64,000 nt of DNA from Maniola hyperantus. Taxonomy: Eukaryota; Arthropoda; Insecta; Lepidoptera; Nymphalidae. The notes under the pieces are model-generated. The model was not told where the DNA came from. It saw nothing but the letters and a program-made list of their open reading frames with translations, and searched no databases. Of the stretch, positions 12,701 through 23,552 are shown piece by piece; within the stretch, counting starts at the first letter, position 1, and each line of letters begins with the position of its first letter. The position numbers and the translations under genes were made by a program. The DNA lies in NCBI RefSeq assembly GCF_902806685.2, contig NC_048536.1:5766001-5830000 (forward strand). Direction: 5' to 3'.

Positions 12701-15018
12701 ATTCTGAACCTCTGAGATAAAGTGGCGGTCATCATCTATTAAAAAAAATGTTTTCCGATCTTAGAAATTGATATACATAATATTATGATAATAAATAATG
12801 CCGCTTAGGTATTCCAAGAATCAATGTTTTGTTCCTTCTTATTGTGGTGACGTAATAATTTGAACATGCAGATTCTTGTAAAATGTTTGCGGTTAATAAT
12901 GTAATCAAATCTAAATATTAATCTTATGATGAACAATCACAATTTAATTCTTAACTTCGAGTATGTCTTTTGTCATAATATTTATACTAAGAAACATAAC
13001 CGAAAAACATTTTCTTAAGTCTCAATAATTTTACTGTCATTCTCGGCTTTAGGATCCTGGTTTTTTACACGAGATTAGTTTGTGAATTTCCAGTACTTAA
13101 TTGTGTTCATTATAATCACAGGTTAATAAAGCTCCGATTGGTCGGACAATATTTTAAAGGCTTACTTTATGTTATACCTTTTTTTTTGTTTACAGAAGAG
13201 TTCATGGATTCGAATCAGTAGCAGAATTATATAAATGGAGTTCGTCGGCTTTCTATCTCAAGAACATAAAGACACCAATGATATTTATTAACGCACGAGA
13301 TGATCCGATTGTGCCCGAACCCTTGCTTCCCACAATAAGAGAATTTGTCAGTAAGTAAAAGTTTATTATAGTTGTTCTTAACCTGTTCGTACATTATACG
13401 AGCCGCAAGCACCGAATTTTCCAATACTGGAAAAAGAGTGCTGATACCATTGTCCACATTTCTTTACCAAATTCGAGGTTATTTAGTAGGTACGTATTAG
13501 AAATAACTATCAGGTGCGTGATTAGCATTAGGATTACAGGTAGAGTTGTGATGAATTCGATACATGAAAGCACTGATCCTTTTTGTGCAAGCAAAAACGC
13601 ATAGGTATTTTATTTCTTCATTCCAATTAAAAATGAAAGGATAATAAATAAATAAAAGGATAATACAATTATTATATTTTTTTTGTCCAATTTGTCTACC
13701 ATCCAACGTGCGAACCATCAAAATTAATATTAATAATGTTATAATAATTAGTGTTCTGTGTTAAGCTGTTATTGTACTAAATATTTAGTTCGTAAATGTT
13801 TGCTTCGCGTGACCAAATAGCAAAACATAATCTTGATTTACATAGAAATTCAGTAGGTACTATATTATTGTAATCTTATACCTTTTTGGTCGAATAGAAA
13901 AATTACTTATGCATATTTAGGTAATTTTGTCACCTTGACCCAAAGTTCAAGGTGCACTCGTGTATTGATATTCTTGCGATTTTGAATAAATTATATTGAT
14001 ATTGTAGGAATATGAAGTATTAATATTTGCGTTGCCTGAACCGATATACCTAGTACCTGCTCATAATATGACAATTTGTACTTAGCCTTCAAATCAAGTA
14101 ATAATTGCAAATACAAATACAACAAATACAAATTTCTTTATTGCGAATCTGGGTAAACAGTGGAGATGTTACAAAACAAAAAGGTACAGCCAAATTCTGC
14201 CTATTAGCATGCAATATGTTATCATAAACCTAACAACGTGCAGTTGATGATATCTCTAAGATGGACATTTCGTAATCATCAATCAGAAGGTTTTATAATT
14301 ATCGGAATGTAGCTATCAGAGGGCTTATTATGGCCAAGGGCTGTTTACCAGATTAGAAATAAAGTCTCCTCCGTTATTTTGAAGCGAAGCTTTTTTACGG
14401 GGGCTTCGCGCGCCGCCTTCGTGAAATAAAATGGGAAAAACGTCATAACGTTAACTTCTCCGAGATACACACTAGATAGTAATTTCTAATTACTTTTATT
14501 TGATTTCTTCGTATTGACAGATTGGTTCGAACTGGACAATCAAAACAACTTTCACCGAAAAATGCGTAGAAGCTGCGCTTCTATCGGGCCCGTGCGGGCG
14601 TCAACGGACGCTTGATTTTGTTTTCTTTTAGATAGACCTCTTAATTTGTACAGCTGATCTGCATACTATTTTGACATTTCACTCACCATACTTTTTGTAT
14701 TTACTTACCATGATTCCAAACTCCTCAATCCATATTGCAGGCTTGCACGACAACGTGATGTTCTTGGAGCTTTCACACGGCGGTCACCTCGGCTTCTACG
14801 AAGGTGGTCTAGTGTACGCCAACCCCGTGACGTGGCTCGACCGTGCGCTCGCCGCACTCGTGGGCGGCCTTCTCATGGCGCACCACAAGTGCGCGCCCAA
14901 ACCGGCCCTCACGGACACTACTTCCGATCTCGGGCTACCCGACGATGAACCTGATCTCATCAAATCTGCGACTATCATCTACAGAGATCCACTCGATAAA
15001 GTCCCACAGAAGGCATAA
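751..15018 (+). CDS. ABHD2: ABHD2-like alpha/beta hydrolase, 3' six coding exons (5' end outside window)
   Basis: Serine hydrolase of the ABHD2 family (monoacylglycerol/ester lipase; Drosophila relative Hydr2). Coding exons: 751-923, 2774-2941, 10852-11035, 12173-12367, 13196-13350, 14741-15018. All are flanked by AG and GT and their phases join into one frame (383 codons plus stop), against about 425 residues in human ABHD2. Motifs in order: WGFSGHVQT near the start, ICPGIGN (oxyanion region), the nucleophile elbow GFSLGG in the 10852 exon, the acid-residue loop ARDDPIV in the 13196 exon, and the catalytic histidine in GGHLGF in the last exon. The catalytic triad therefore looks intact. The first exon here starts mid-codon, so the N-terminal membrane-anchor segment must be encoded left of the window. 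Family and triad are well supported; substrate and cell role in an insect are inferred from vertebrate ABHD2. Confidence 0.9.
1294..1465. repeat. MITE-like element with TCGATTGCGG ends
   Basis: Inverted ends TCGATTGCGGGAAA and TTTCCCGCAATCGCG enclose about 150 bp rich in TTGGCTGAATT and CAACAATGCATTG. At least four more copies lie in this window (5521, 35683, 46295 and 46414 regions). I cannot name the family. Confidence 0.55.
1594..1908 (-). repeat. Near-complete tRNA-derived SINE
   Basis: Read on the minus strand it has a tRNA-like head (A box TAGCGTAGCGGTTAGC, B box GGTTCTATCC), a body with GTGGTAGACTATGGC and AGAGGAGACCCGTGC, and a tail ending GATGATGAT. This is the most complete copy of this SINE in the window. 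Confidence 0.8.
3024..3366 (-). pseudogene. RTE-type LINE, 3' end of the reverse-transcriptase ORF, decayed
   Basis: The minus strand reads SLRDQFRNEEIRRRTRV, then WGLKVLEWRPRTGRRSVGRP, TRWTDDI, and the terminal SYVQQWTSIG with stop and a GATGATGAT tail. An in-frame TGA in the middle shows that it is dead. It lies antisense in ABHD2 intron 2. Confidence 0.8.
4312..4851 (+). repeat. Cluster of three head-to-tail Lep1-type Helitron 3' ends
   Basis: A 5' start (ACTAATATTATAAATG) leads to a first 3' end CTAG at 4525-4528. Two more units with TCCCGGAAAATCAAAG follow. The middle one ends in a mutated GGGCACTATCTA near 4725 and the last ends with CTAG at 4848-4851. Confidence 0.65.
5521..5672. repeat. 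MITE-like element with TCGATTGCGG end, copy 2
   Basis: Shares TCGATTGCGGTA, AATGACAGCTACAATGTCAC and CACTATTGGCTATAATGCA with the 1294-1465 element in opposite orientation; the far end is eroded. Confidence 0.5.
5836..6720. repeat. Composite repeat block with a 122-bp tandem repeat
   Basis: Begins ACTAGCTGACCCAGCGAACTTCG, a common lepidopteran repeat start. CATCAGG...GAGGAGTT recurs at 5954, 6076 and 6199, giving units of 122-123 bp. It continues with CCACCTCCTTTTTGACAGTCGG and GACAGACAGACAAAAATG segments seen in other dispersed repeats. Confidence 0.55.
7473..7631. repeat. Foldback element with TACATGTCTCACACCCGG ends
   Basis: About 37-bp inverted arms (ATACATGTCTCACACCCGG at left, its complement at right, continuing to GTCGAC) with a few mismatches around an 80-bp centre. 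Confidence 0.65.
8103..8275 (+). repeat. Lep1-type Helitron
   Basis: Starts near ATGTTATAAATGCGA and ends with CTAG at 8272-8275; internal CTGTCTGTCTGCTAGCTTTT and TCCCGGAAAATCAAAG. Confidence 0.7.
8838..9070 (+). repeat. CCGGCCAAG-type dispersed repeat, diverged
   Basis: GTCAAGTGAGAGTTGGACTC, then GGGTTCCGTA and the GGACGGACGGACG stretch, as in the copies at 37493 and 62790. Confidence 0.6.
9327..9497 (-). repeat. SINE fragment lacking the tRNA head
   Basis: ATCATGATCCACCCATC, GGTCTCCTCTCAGAGTGAG and CTCAGGCATGCAGG match the body of the 1594-1908 SINE in the same orientation. Confidence 0.7.
9863..10050 (-). repeat. Helitron-like repeat, second subfamily
   Basis: Starts CTAGCTTATGCCCGCGACTT, then ACCCCCTTAGGGGTTGAATT and a GATCAGTCAGTCAG end. 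The inverted counterpart is at 57530-57715. Confidence 0.55.
10055..10295 (-). repeat. Lep1-type Helitron
   Basis: CTAG at 10055, CCCGCGACTTCGT, TTTTCCGGGATAAAAAGTAG, ending CACTTTCGCATTTATAATA. Confidence 0.7.
10315..10531 (+). repeat. Lep1-type Helitron, opposite orientation to its neighbour
   Basis: AATATTATAAATGGGAAAGTG start, CGAACGAAGTCGC and an eroded CATCTGGT end. With 10055-10295 it forms an inverted pair 20 bp apart. Confidence 0.65.
11063..11282 (-). repeat. Full-length Lep1-type Helitron in ABHD2 intron 3
   Basis: CTAG at 11063-11066 through CATTTATAATATTAGTATGG, only about 30 bp after the donor of the 10852-11035 exon. Confidence 0.75.
11581..11800 (-). repeat. CCGGCCAAG-type dispersed repeat
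   Basis: AGGGTTCCGTATCCGAAGG, GTCCGTCTGTCTGTGTG and TATTGCCGCTATGATAACAA, as in the 56360-56632 copy. Confidence 0.55.
12408..12560 (+). pseudogene. RTE-type LINE ORF remnant
   Basis: CCT-CCT-ACT-AGG-TGG-AGA-GAC reads PPTRWRDEVKRVV, the conserved C-terminal block of RTE LINE reverse transcriptases, but both ends are frameshifted. It lies in ABHD2 intron 4. Confidence 0.55.
14095..14225. repeat. LINE-tail-like repeat
   Basis: TTCTTTATTGCGAATCTGGG preceded by AATACAAATAC. The complement occurs at about 57045-57085. Confidence 0.4.
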
Positions 15019-15304
15019 AGTTAAGGTATTTTTATATAGAGGATTTTTCTAGCAGTTTTGTAGTATCGTGTGGGAAACAACGGCGATAGAGTGGGTGAGC
15101 TCATCGAATACGCAACGTGTGTGAACTCGTTGAAGGCGAGGTAAAATTCCATTTTTGTATTCTCGTGTTCAGCTTTAGCGTAATTTTACCAGAAAAATTA
15201 TTATCATAGTAGAACGGTCGTCATACAAAATATAATTTCAACTAGTTTTATTTTAGTTATGTAATTAGCTGTATCTGTCTAATTGTATCTGCTTGCTACA
15301 CGCA

Positions 15305-15513
15305 GTACAGTTCTTGCAATTCACGAAGGCGAGTGAACTTTACTTGTGGTTACGTCGTATACACGGACATTGCGTAAGTGTGCGTGCATGTCGGACCAAT
15401 CAGTCGCGAGCAAGCGCTCGCCAACGCACACATTTACTTTGCCTTATACTTATACTGATACGACTTAAACACAAGCATGATCCACTCGCTTTCGTGAAAT
15501 GCAAGAACTGTAC
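15305..15513. repeat. Foldback element with 31-bp inverted ends
   Basis: GTACAGTTCTTGCAATTCACGAAGGCGAGTG at 15305-15335 against its complement at 15483-15513, with only two mismatches. Confidence 0.75.
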
Positions 15514-15789
15514 ATGATACAGCATTTAAACGATTGTGTTGTATTGTTTGACATTAAGCGTGTGTGTTTGGTGTTAAATTGTATTTTTGAAGTGGTTTCA
15601 TGTTTCATAATACGAAAGAAAATATTTATAGGGGCGGAATCGGATGGTTCATTATTTATTAGATCCATTTCTGATTCTGCATCAATGAAGAACCATACGT
15701 GAAATGTCTGAATATTTTAATTCTTATTTCAAGGGAAAAGCACACACGATGCTTTTAGCATTGGCCACATGATTGCTTTTCAGCATAGA

Positions 15790-16115
15790 GGCTTAAGGGC
15801 GGTTACGCACTACATCCGGTCCGAATTCGTGAAAATACGTTCCGAAGTAGTCACAAAACTATTTGTATGATAGCTTACGCACTAGATCGGACTTATCAAT
15901 CTGATTTCTCTCATAGTCATCCGTGAGAATACTTCGGATGTCCTTCGGATTCAAATCGGACATATGGCGTAGATATGTCAAAGATGTCCACTGAATAGTT
16001 TGGATTTGGGTCATAGATTGGATTAATGAATATCTAAGCAATATCCGAATTCGGTCCGAGTTTTTTTATATCTGTATTTTCACGACTTCTAATGGGATAA
16101 AGTGCGTAACCGCTG
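15790..16115. repeat. MITE-like element with GGCGGTTACGCACT ends
   Basis: GCGGTTACGCACT at left and AGTGCGTAACCGC at right enclose about 300 bp with further CTTACGCACTAGATCGGAC motifs. Confidence 0.55.
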
Positions 16116-17358
16116 TAACTCTGCAAATAATTTGATCGTTAGCATCGGAATCAACTGCGTTTCACAGCCGCACACATTCCAATATGTGCGGCCGTGAAAC
16201 GCTAGTTTCAGCAATTTAGTAAAAACAAGTCGATTCTGTGTGCTTAATGTGTGGTTTTACATCTCACCAAAATGTTGATAGAATTCAGGGTCGAAACACA
16301 ATAACGTCAGAGTAAAATAGAACTTCTACCACCGAATTTAATTTCGTAAGGTTTCCGCTTAGGGAGCTGGCTTCAGATATATAGACGAATTTGAGCTTTA
16401 AAACAAAGCCGACTCAATTTTACTTTACTTAAGTTTTGCGACGCTCGAATTAAATCAACGTTGGTCATATTAAAATCATACTAGCACACAGTAATCGCTA
16501 AAACATGCGATTTCGATGCCGCAACTGATGGCGGTTAGTTTCGAAAACGCTGTTCGCTGATGCTATTAGACAAAAAGTACCATAAGTGTTTGGCTCTTAT
16601 GTCTGATTTTTGTTTTTGTTTGTGTGATAAAAGCAGCTGTTCATAATTCATCGTCTTTTGCTTATTGAACCGTCTGATGTGAGCCCTAGGATGATCATTC
16701 CTTTTCGAATGACTGAAATTACGTACGTTTTGTACGAATTTGAATGTGCCTAGTAAATGTAACGATACAATATTTTTAAAATGACTAATATTTAGAATAT
16801 AGTTTTTAGATTAACGAGCACAAAAAGTAGGAAGTTGTACGTTATTTCATTCTGCACGTTCCTATGTTTTTATTTATTGGAATAAAATTAAATATTTATG
16901 AAAATAGACAGTGGTTTGTTGAGATTTGGGTTGTGTACCTAACATGATAGTTTTTAAAAAGGTGCAAACATACTATTGTTGTGGTGTTGTGCTGTGTCGC
17001 GACAAAAGGCGATCGATCATATATTTGTATTATGTGTACAGTTGCTTGTCTTAACACTCTGGCGCGTTTGGCTAAAGGCGCGTTCCGATAGGTAGATCGT
17101 CGCGCCAGATTGCGTTGCAAGTCGCAACGCACAACACTATAGTGTGTCTGCACATTTAAACTTGCTTGAAGAAGAAGAATTCCAAAATGTGATACAGTTA
17201 ATTTTTACGTTTTATTTATTGATATGTTGGTGTTTTATTTCAAAAACTACATTTCTTTAAAAAATTGATCAATTTGAAAAATCGAACTATGTGCATATGT
17301 GTGTGTAAACTTTACATGCTTTTACTTGCACAAACAATGATTCGATGTTGCAATTGTA

Positions 17359-17425
17359 ATAAAATGAAGTTGCTACTCATGAATTATTATATTATAATAA
17401 TTCATGAGTAGCAACTTCATTTTAT
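17359..17425. repeat. Perfect 32-bp inverted repeat, 3-nt loop
   Basis: Bases 17359-17390 are exactly complementary to 17394-17425 (32 of 32) around ATT. Confidence 0.95.
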
Positions 17426-17744
17426 GCATTTTGTTGCTTAATGTATCATTGCCACCTGCATTTATTTATTTTTTAAAATGATTTCAGTTTGCTGTGTTGA
17501 ATTTTAATATATGAAAACTGAGGCGTAATTTTTATATTTATTGGAACATATCATAGCTGTGCTATGACTAGAAAGAAAGGAAAGAACAGTTGTGAGTTTA
17601 GTTCGAAATTATTTATTAATGATAGGTAGACTTATTTTTGGTTGAACGACATGAAATAATGTAATTGTGCCTATTTTAGACAGAAAAATCAGATAAGAAA
17701 TTAAAAGTGCTAATATGCAGGCAATAAGAAAAGTAGACTATACC

Positions 17745-17908
17745 GGCGGGGTGATTACGTATCTCGCGACAGGCGTAAATCTCGCGATCATTGCTGTCAA
17801 ACGTCCGGCTAGAGAGAGACAGCAATAGCCACAAAGCAAAATAAGAAGAAGAGAGACAGCAAATGAACTGTCGGATTGCTACTGCAACGTTTTACGTAAC
17901 CACCCCGA
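17745..17908. repeat. MITE-like element with CGGGGTGATTACGT ends
   Basis: GGGGTGATTACGT near 17748 and ACGTAACCACCCC near 17893 form inverted ends. A further partial end (CAGGGTGATTAGGTAAAAC) lies at 17958. Confidence 0.55.
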
Positions 17909-20900
17909 TCGCACATTATTGATCACACACACACGGAACGAACAATTATTCGATCCGGCAGGGTGATTAGGTAAAACTTTGCAGTAGCGACAGCCACGCG
18001 ACAGCAGTAGAAAAGAGTTCGAGAAATTCCAGCAGGATCTTTAAAAACGTAAATCCACGCGGGCGAATTGTGAAAATAAGCTAGTCTACGTAAAAATATA
18101 TGATTTGGTCGCAGTCTTTTCACGACACATAACAGCACAATGTGTTTGGGCCTTTAGATCACACTTCGGTACGAAACGAACCATCAACGCTTCAAGCTTT
18201 TGCAGTACTGGAATGCGTGCTGATTGAAATCAATTGTTTGGAGAATTCACTTCGAATTGTAGATCGGCTCAGCGGCCTTATATTGTACCGGATTTGCCGT
18301 CACGTAATGATAATAAAATTGACCGTTGCACATGATCTTAAATACGGATCGGGAAGAAATTTGGCATGCAGATAGCTAGTTACTAGTAATAATAATTAAT
18401 TTGAGGCCTGTTTGTAGGAGGGACAAAAGCGTCACCAAATGATTCAAAGCGCAAGTACGAGTATAATGTTTTGTATCAATCGTTAGACAAGAACCATAAA
18501 TGATTGAAGAAATACAAATAACTTTACAGCTACTGTCATAATAATCTACTATCATACTGTTTAAAAATAAGATGATTATTTAAAAAGTTTCTAAAATTTC
18601 ACGTACAAATTACACCGCCTTTAGTTTTTGTGAGGAATACAAACAGATATAATCAATAAGTGTATTAAATAAAACGAATTAAGGCAAAAACATATTTACA
18701 ACACGTGATGTCAGGAGGGTTAGCACGAAGTTATGATTAAAACATTCCCATAATTCTGTTGTAATTATCTGAATTTATGGCATTCTTGTTGCAGTCAAAT
18801 ATGATTTTCAATGACACCACGCGCATCGCGCATTGCTTTATCGCGTCGCCTGTTATCAGTATGTTTCCATTCTTATTATTTATGAGTTTATTTTATGTAA
18901 ATTTTTTTTTGAAGTTGTGTACAATTTTGATTAACAATAAATTGAGAGTTCTTTAATATTGAAATCTGTGCAGCTGTTTTGCTTGAAATAGTTCTATACT
19001 TACTCAAAGTACTTACTGAATATGACCAATGAAAGTTTTGATCTCGTGTGTGTATATGAGTCGAAAATGGGCGGGACCATCCAATAAGACAGTCACTGAA
19101 ATGTCAGTCACGGACATATTAGGTATACAAGTTCGCTGGAAATGTGCCATACAAAATAAGTTATTTTTTTGTGCCGATTCTAAGTACCCCACTCTAAGAA
19201 TACTTATACGAGTCATGATATAGGTAAGCCATGTATAAGCACTGTATGCTGCAGCACTGCATGTTTTAATAATAAGGGTCTCATAATGTGGAGAGATAGG
19301 AACAGTGCCGCAAAATAAGTATACTAGGGCCATTACGAACGTGCGAACTGGGTCATAAATCATTTTAATCGGACCGCTAGCTCGCACTTACATGCCTTAT
19401 GGAACTGGAACCTGGCAGTTTGCGTAGGTCATAGACTAATGATAAAATAAACAAGCCCATCAGAATTCTGTTTTTTTATAATATTTTCTAACTTATACGT
19501 CTAGCACTTATCTTAGACAGTGTCAATATGATGATGGCAATCTATTCCGACTGTCTTGCACTCTTTTACTATGAAATATTGATATATCTAGCCCAAAAAA
19601 AATAATGACCGCACTGTGATAGTCTCAAGATCGGTGCTAGGGGGGCTGTGATCTATCATCTAACGGATGGTCCCAGATAGTTGTATTAGAAAAAAGTCTG
19701 GTCCAATAATTGAGATCTATATAATTATGTAATACATAATGTAAGTGTCTAGATGGTGACAAGCAGATGTTTGATACTAAAAATTAACCAGTGGCAAGTT
19801 TTTTTAAATGTTAACTTCATGAACACTAGTAATTGTATTAAAAATTGAACCCTATTAATTTGCTTTAAGGTACAAATGAAAGATTTTTCTATCAAACAAC
19901 CGCTCTAGGCCGTCTAGGCACTTCCCATAGTAATAATATAATATATTGTTGTGCAATATGAAATATTGCAAATCATAGGTAATATTTTAAAGGGCATTTA
20001 TTGTAATCAATTAATGATTGTTTGTTGTGTTCATATATTCGGAACTTTGTATTGCGAGTTTTGAATAGCTGGGATGTACAGCTACATATTGATATATTGT
20101 GTAAAAATTAAAATATATTAATTTTTTTATCAAATGACAAGATGAAATTTTAGAATTGTTTGATATTTAAAAATACCGATATCGAATACCAGACAAAAGG
20201 GGTACCTAATCTGACATGTTTTGTAGTCAGAGGTTACTAGCAGTAATATTGAAAATTATTGTTAGAATGTGCTAATTTTTCTAACAATCAATATTGCCTA
20301 ATAAATGTGATCGAAATAATAGACATATTCGTTTCATTTTTCCCATTCATAATTAAATTAATCATTACAAAAAATTTGATAAATAAGTATATTATATTTC
20401 TAAGTCAATTATATAAAACTTTAAGAGACGGGTGAATTTACGCTGTCTTAAATTACTAACGAATTATATCCTAAGCTTAAATTATTTTGTAGATGGAATA
20501 TCATAATGTCATCCTTTAACATGAACTTTATCCATATAACATTTAAGGGCCGTCGCATACAGATGAAGTGGAGCAGTCTTTTTGATTACAATTCAAACTC
20601 TGCTTTAAGTGCTTTGGACGTACCTACTGTTGAAATTGGTATACTAAAAACCAAAGAGATGCAAAACTAAACAGCTTAGTTGTTATCAAAAAAGACGTCT
20701 TGGCTCCACTCCACTCTATGGATGTGCGTTGTGCCTAACTTGGACGTTGAACTACCGTCGCGAACGATCGAGCACTGAACTAGGTATCGCAAACTATTTA
20801 CACGAGTCGATCCATACGTTTCGGAAAAAAGTGACAAAATGACAAATTATGTAACTTGATTGACGACTTAGGTACCTTCTCCCCTAGCAGCTAACTAATG

Positions 20901-20948
20901 CAATTCGATAAGCTAACACAATATACATAGAAACGTTTCAATGTCGTC

Positions 20949-21002
20949 ATTTCGCATACAAAATTCTGCTACCACATGGTAGCAGAATTTTGTATGCGAA
21001 AT
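20949..21002. repeat. Perfect 26-bp inverted repeat, 2-nt loop
   Basis: 20949-20974 is exactly complementary to 20977-21002 around CA. Confidence 0.95.
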
Positions 21003-21138
21003 TTCGCTATATTTGTCCCTGGAGATATAACGTCAACCAATTTAAAAAACAAGTTTGCGCTAAGGGGGTCCGATATACGGGCGCGTTCGTTCTTCGACGG
21101 TAATCAAATATATCGCCATGTAATTAAGACATATTAAA

Positions 21139-21346
21139 CTAGATGATGCCCACGACTTCATACGCGTGGATTTAGGTTTTATTAAAAATCCCGTGGGAAC
21201 TCTTTGCTTTTCCGGGATAGAAAAGTAGCCTATGTCCTTCCCCGCGATGTAAGCTTACTCTGTACCGAATTTCATCAAAATCGGTCAAACTGTTGGGCCG
21301 TGAAAACCTAGCAGAAAGACAGACACACTTTCGCATTTATAATGCG
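21139..21346 (-). repeat. Lep1-type Helitron
   Basis: CTAG at 21139-21142, GATGCCCACGACTTC, ending CACTTTCGCATTTATAATG. Confidence 0.75.
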
Positions 21347-23552
21347 AAAGTGAACTTGAGCAATAAAAAGAGATCGGCACAAAATTATAGCGTTTGTTCA
21401 AAAAATTCTATAGATCATACATTATATTTCATACATACCTACTAAGTAAATAGGCTATATTATAACATTATCATACAATTTGTCTTTTGAAGTTCAGGTA
21501 TATACCTACTAAAACAGATAGCATATATTGTTTTGGACACCAAGGAGGAGATAAGGTAGAGTAAGAAAAGTGTAGAAAAGGTATAATCATTTGAGACTGT
21601 TTTAGTACATTATTAAGGTATAAGGTACCTACCGTTCCGTTCACTGAGATGGCTCGTGAAATGGAATGGGAGATGCGGTAGGGTGATAGTTGACGTAAAA
21701 ATCAAGGCTCTCAACGTCGCGTTGCTGTCATCCTCCCGCAACCAGCAACCTACCCTACGAGCCGTCTTATCAGGCGGTATACCTATATAGTGTACATAAT
21801 AATACGGCCGAATACTGAAACGTCTCTTAATAGTTTCTTAAATACTAACGTACAACTTACTGATTTTATACAGCAAATGTCAAAAATAAATCATTAATAT
21901 TTAAGAAGCTCTTAAGTATAATAGTACAGTGCCCGGTAGGAAATACTATACATCCACCTTTAGAAAGAGATAACGGTTTCGTAGAGCGTTGTCTCTGTCG
22001 TTGAAACCAACAAAACGTCACATATAGGTACATGAGTGACAGAAATAACGTTCTACAAAGCCGAAATCTCATCCTAAAGGTCGATGTACAATATTTCTTG
22101 TCGGCTACTGTATTATAGTAACAGGAGGTTCTGTATTACTAACGACAAAGTGATTCAATCCTTATGGTAGAAATAGAAGACTTTACTGGCCAATCGATCA
22201 AATCTGAAATCAAGTAAACCGATCGTAAAGATTTAACTGCATGTAAAGAATAAAAATAACGACAGTAGGTACAAATACGATTTGTTAGTACAATAACTAT
22301 AAGTAATATTCATAAAAAATTGCGGCAGTGTGCTTAAAAAATCTATCGAATGCAATATGTATATAATTATTATAACTTATTAAATTACATAAAAATCAAA
22401 TCTATTCAGTTCTTAATTTCTAGTTTTTGGCGGACCTTCAGAAGGAGTGTCCTAGAATGCTGTTTTGATAAATTAATAATAAATTATTTTCAGGCGATAA
22501 TCAAAACTTAATAAGAAAAAAACATAATGTAATAATTTCAAACAATAAAATAGCTCCATCTTGGAAGTTGAAACAAAAATCAGAGTAGGTACTTAAAGTC
22601 AATCAATTTCTAAAAAAATCTAATCGGTTAGTATCACCCACCACCTACATATTATTTTTATTTGAATAGGCATCTTGGGGTTGCGTAAAGAAGTTAATAA
22701 AAGGTAGAAGGAATTGCTAAAGGTAAACGTACATAACCGCAGGAACCGTAAAATGCGCATTTTATTGAAAATGGGAATGACATCAGCTGTAATAGTCGTC
22801 TGCATCGGGCGCATCATAAGAGGCTAATTCAGCGCCGACATCATCAGTATTTCGTCGGTGCACCCGTGTGTTCGTATTTTCAGCACTAAAGAATGCGTTG
22901 CGTGCGCGCCTTACGATTCTTGCGGATCGTCTCATGGTATACCTTCACCTTTTATCGACAAAACCAAATAATAGGTAAGTATAAAAAGGTCAAGTGTTAT
23001 AAATATTCCAAATACAAATATCACAACATTTTTCTTAAAACTATTTCTCTTTACACATACAATATCTTAAAGTAGTACACATCAATATTAAGTATTTCAG
23101 CAGCATACATCAATAAATTTACATTAATATAGGTATTCATATCAGTGCCAGAACTAATTAGGAAAACCAAGTCTTTAGGTACTTTTAGAGAGCTTTAAAC
23201 TTAAATCTACAAATTATAGATATATCCATAGTAAAATATGGCCACTGGGAATAATAATAAATATCAGAGTCAATCGTTACCTAGGTTTATGAGACGGAAA
23301 TGGTTCAAACCAACTGTGGCATATTGAGAGGTGCTTACTTATTATTCTTAATTTCTAATAATAACCATTTGAGAAACATAATATTAATAAGATCATTTAA
23401 TACTAGTCTCGGAACTGATATTTTACAGTCTTTTTACAAATCTGTTTATCTGAGTATTTTTTCAGAATAAATTAAAGCTCTTTGTACAAAATTTGTGTTG
23501 TATAAATTAATTATGTAAATGCAATTAAATCATAACTTAAATTATCATATAG

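Larger units (their letters stand above)
15019..16886 (+). other. Probable ABHD2 3' UTR region
   Basis: Non-coding sequence after the ABHD2 stop. A canonical AATAAA lies at 16881-16886, but the true poly(A) site cannot be fixed from sequence. If the UTR runs that far it includes two foldback elements (15305-15513 and about 15790-16115). Confidence 0.35.
16887..23552. other. Intergenic DNA between convergent ABHD2 and plexin genes
   Basis: AT-rich sequence with only short open frames lacking recognisable motifs. It holds two perfect hairpins, MITE-like foldbacks and one Helitron, listed separately. 18400-20500 and 21800-23500 show nothing I can name. The right part presumably contains the plexin 3' UTR (plexin reads leftwards and stops at 23553). 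Confidence 0.6.

Noticed and set aside
14796..14978. Minus-strand open frame over the last ABHD2 exon
   Set aside because: Shadow of GC-rich coding sequence on the other strand.
19013..19387. 124-codon minus-strand open frame in the intergenic region
   Set aside because: No family motif, no splice context, opposite-strand frames of similar length, and composition like the surrounding non-coding DNA.
20547..20740. Possible MITE with GGCCGTCGCATACAG end
   Set aside because: The inverted ends match only in patches (GTGGAGC, AGTCTTTTTTGA); too weak to list as an element.
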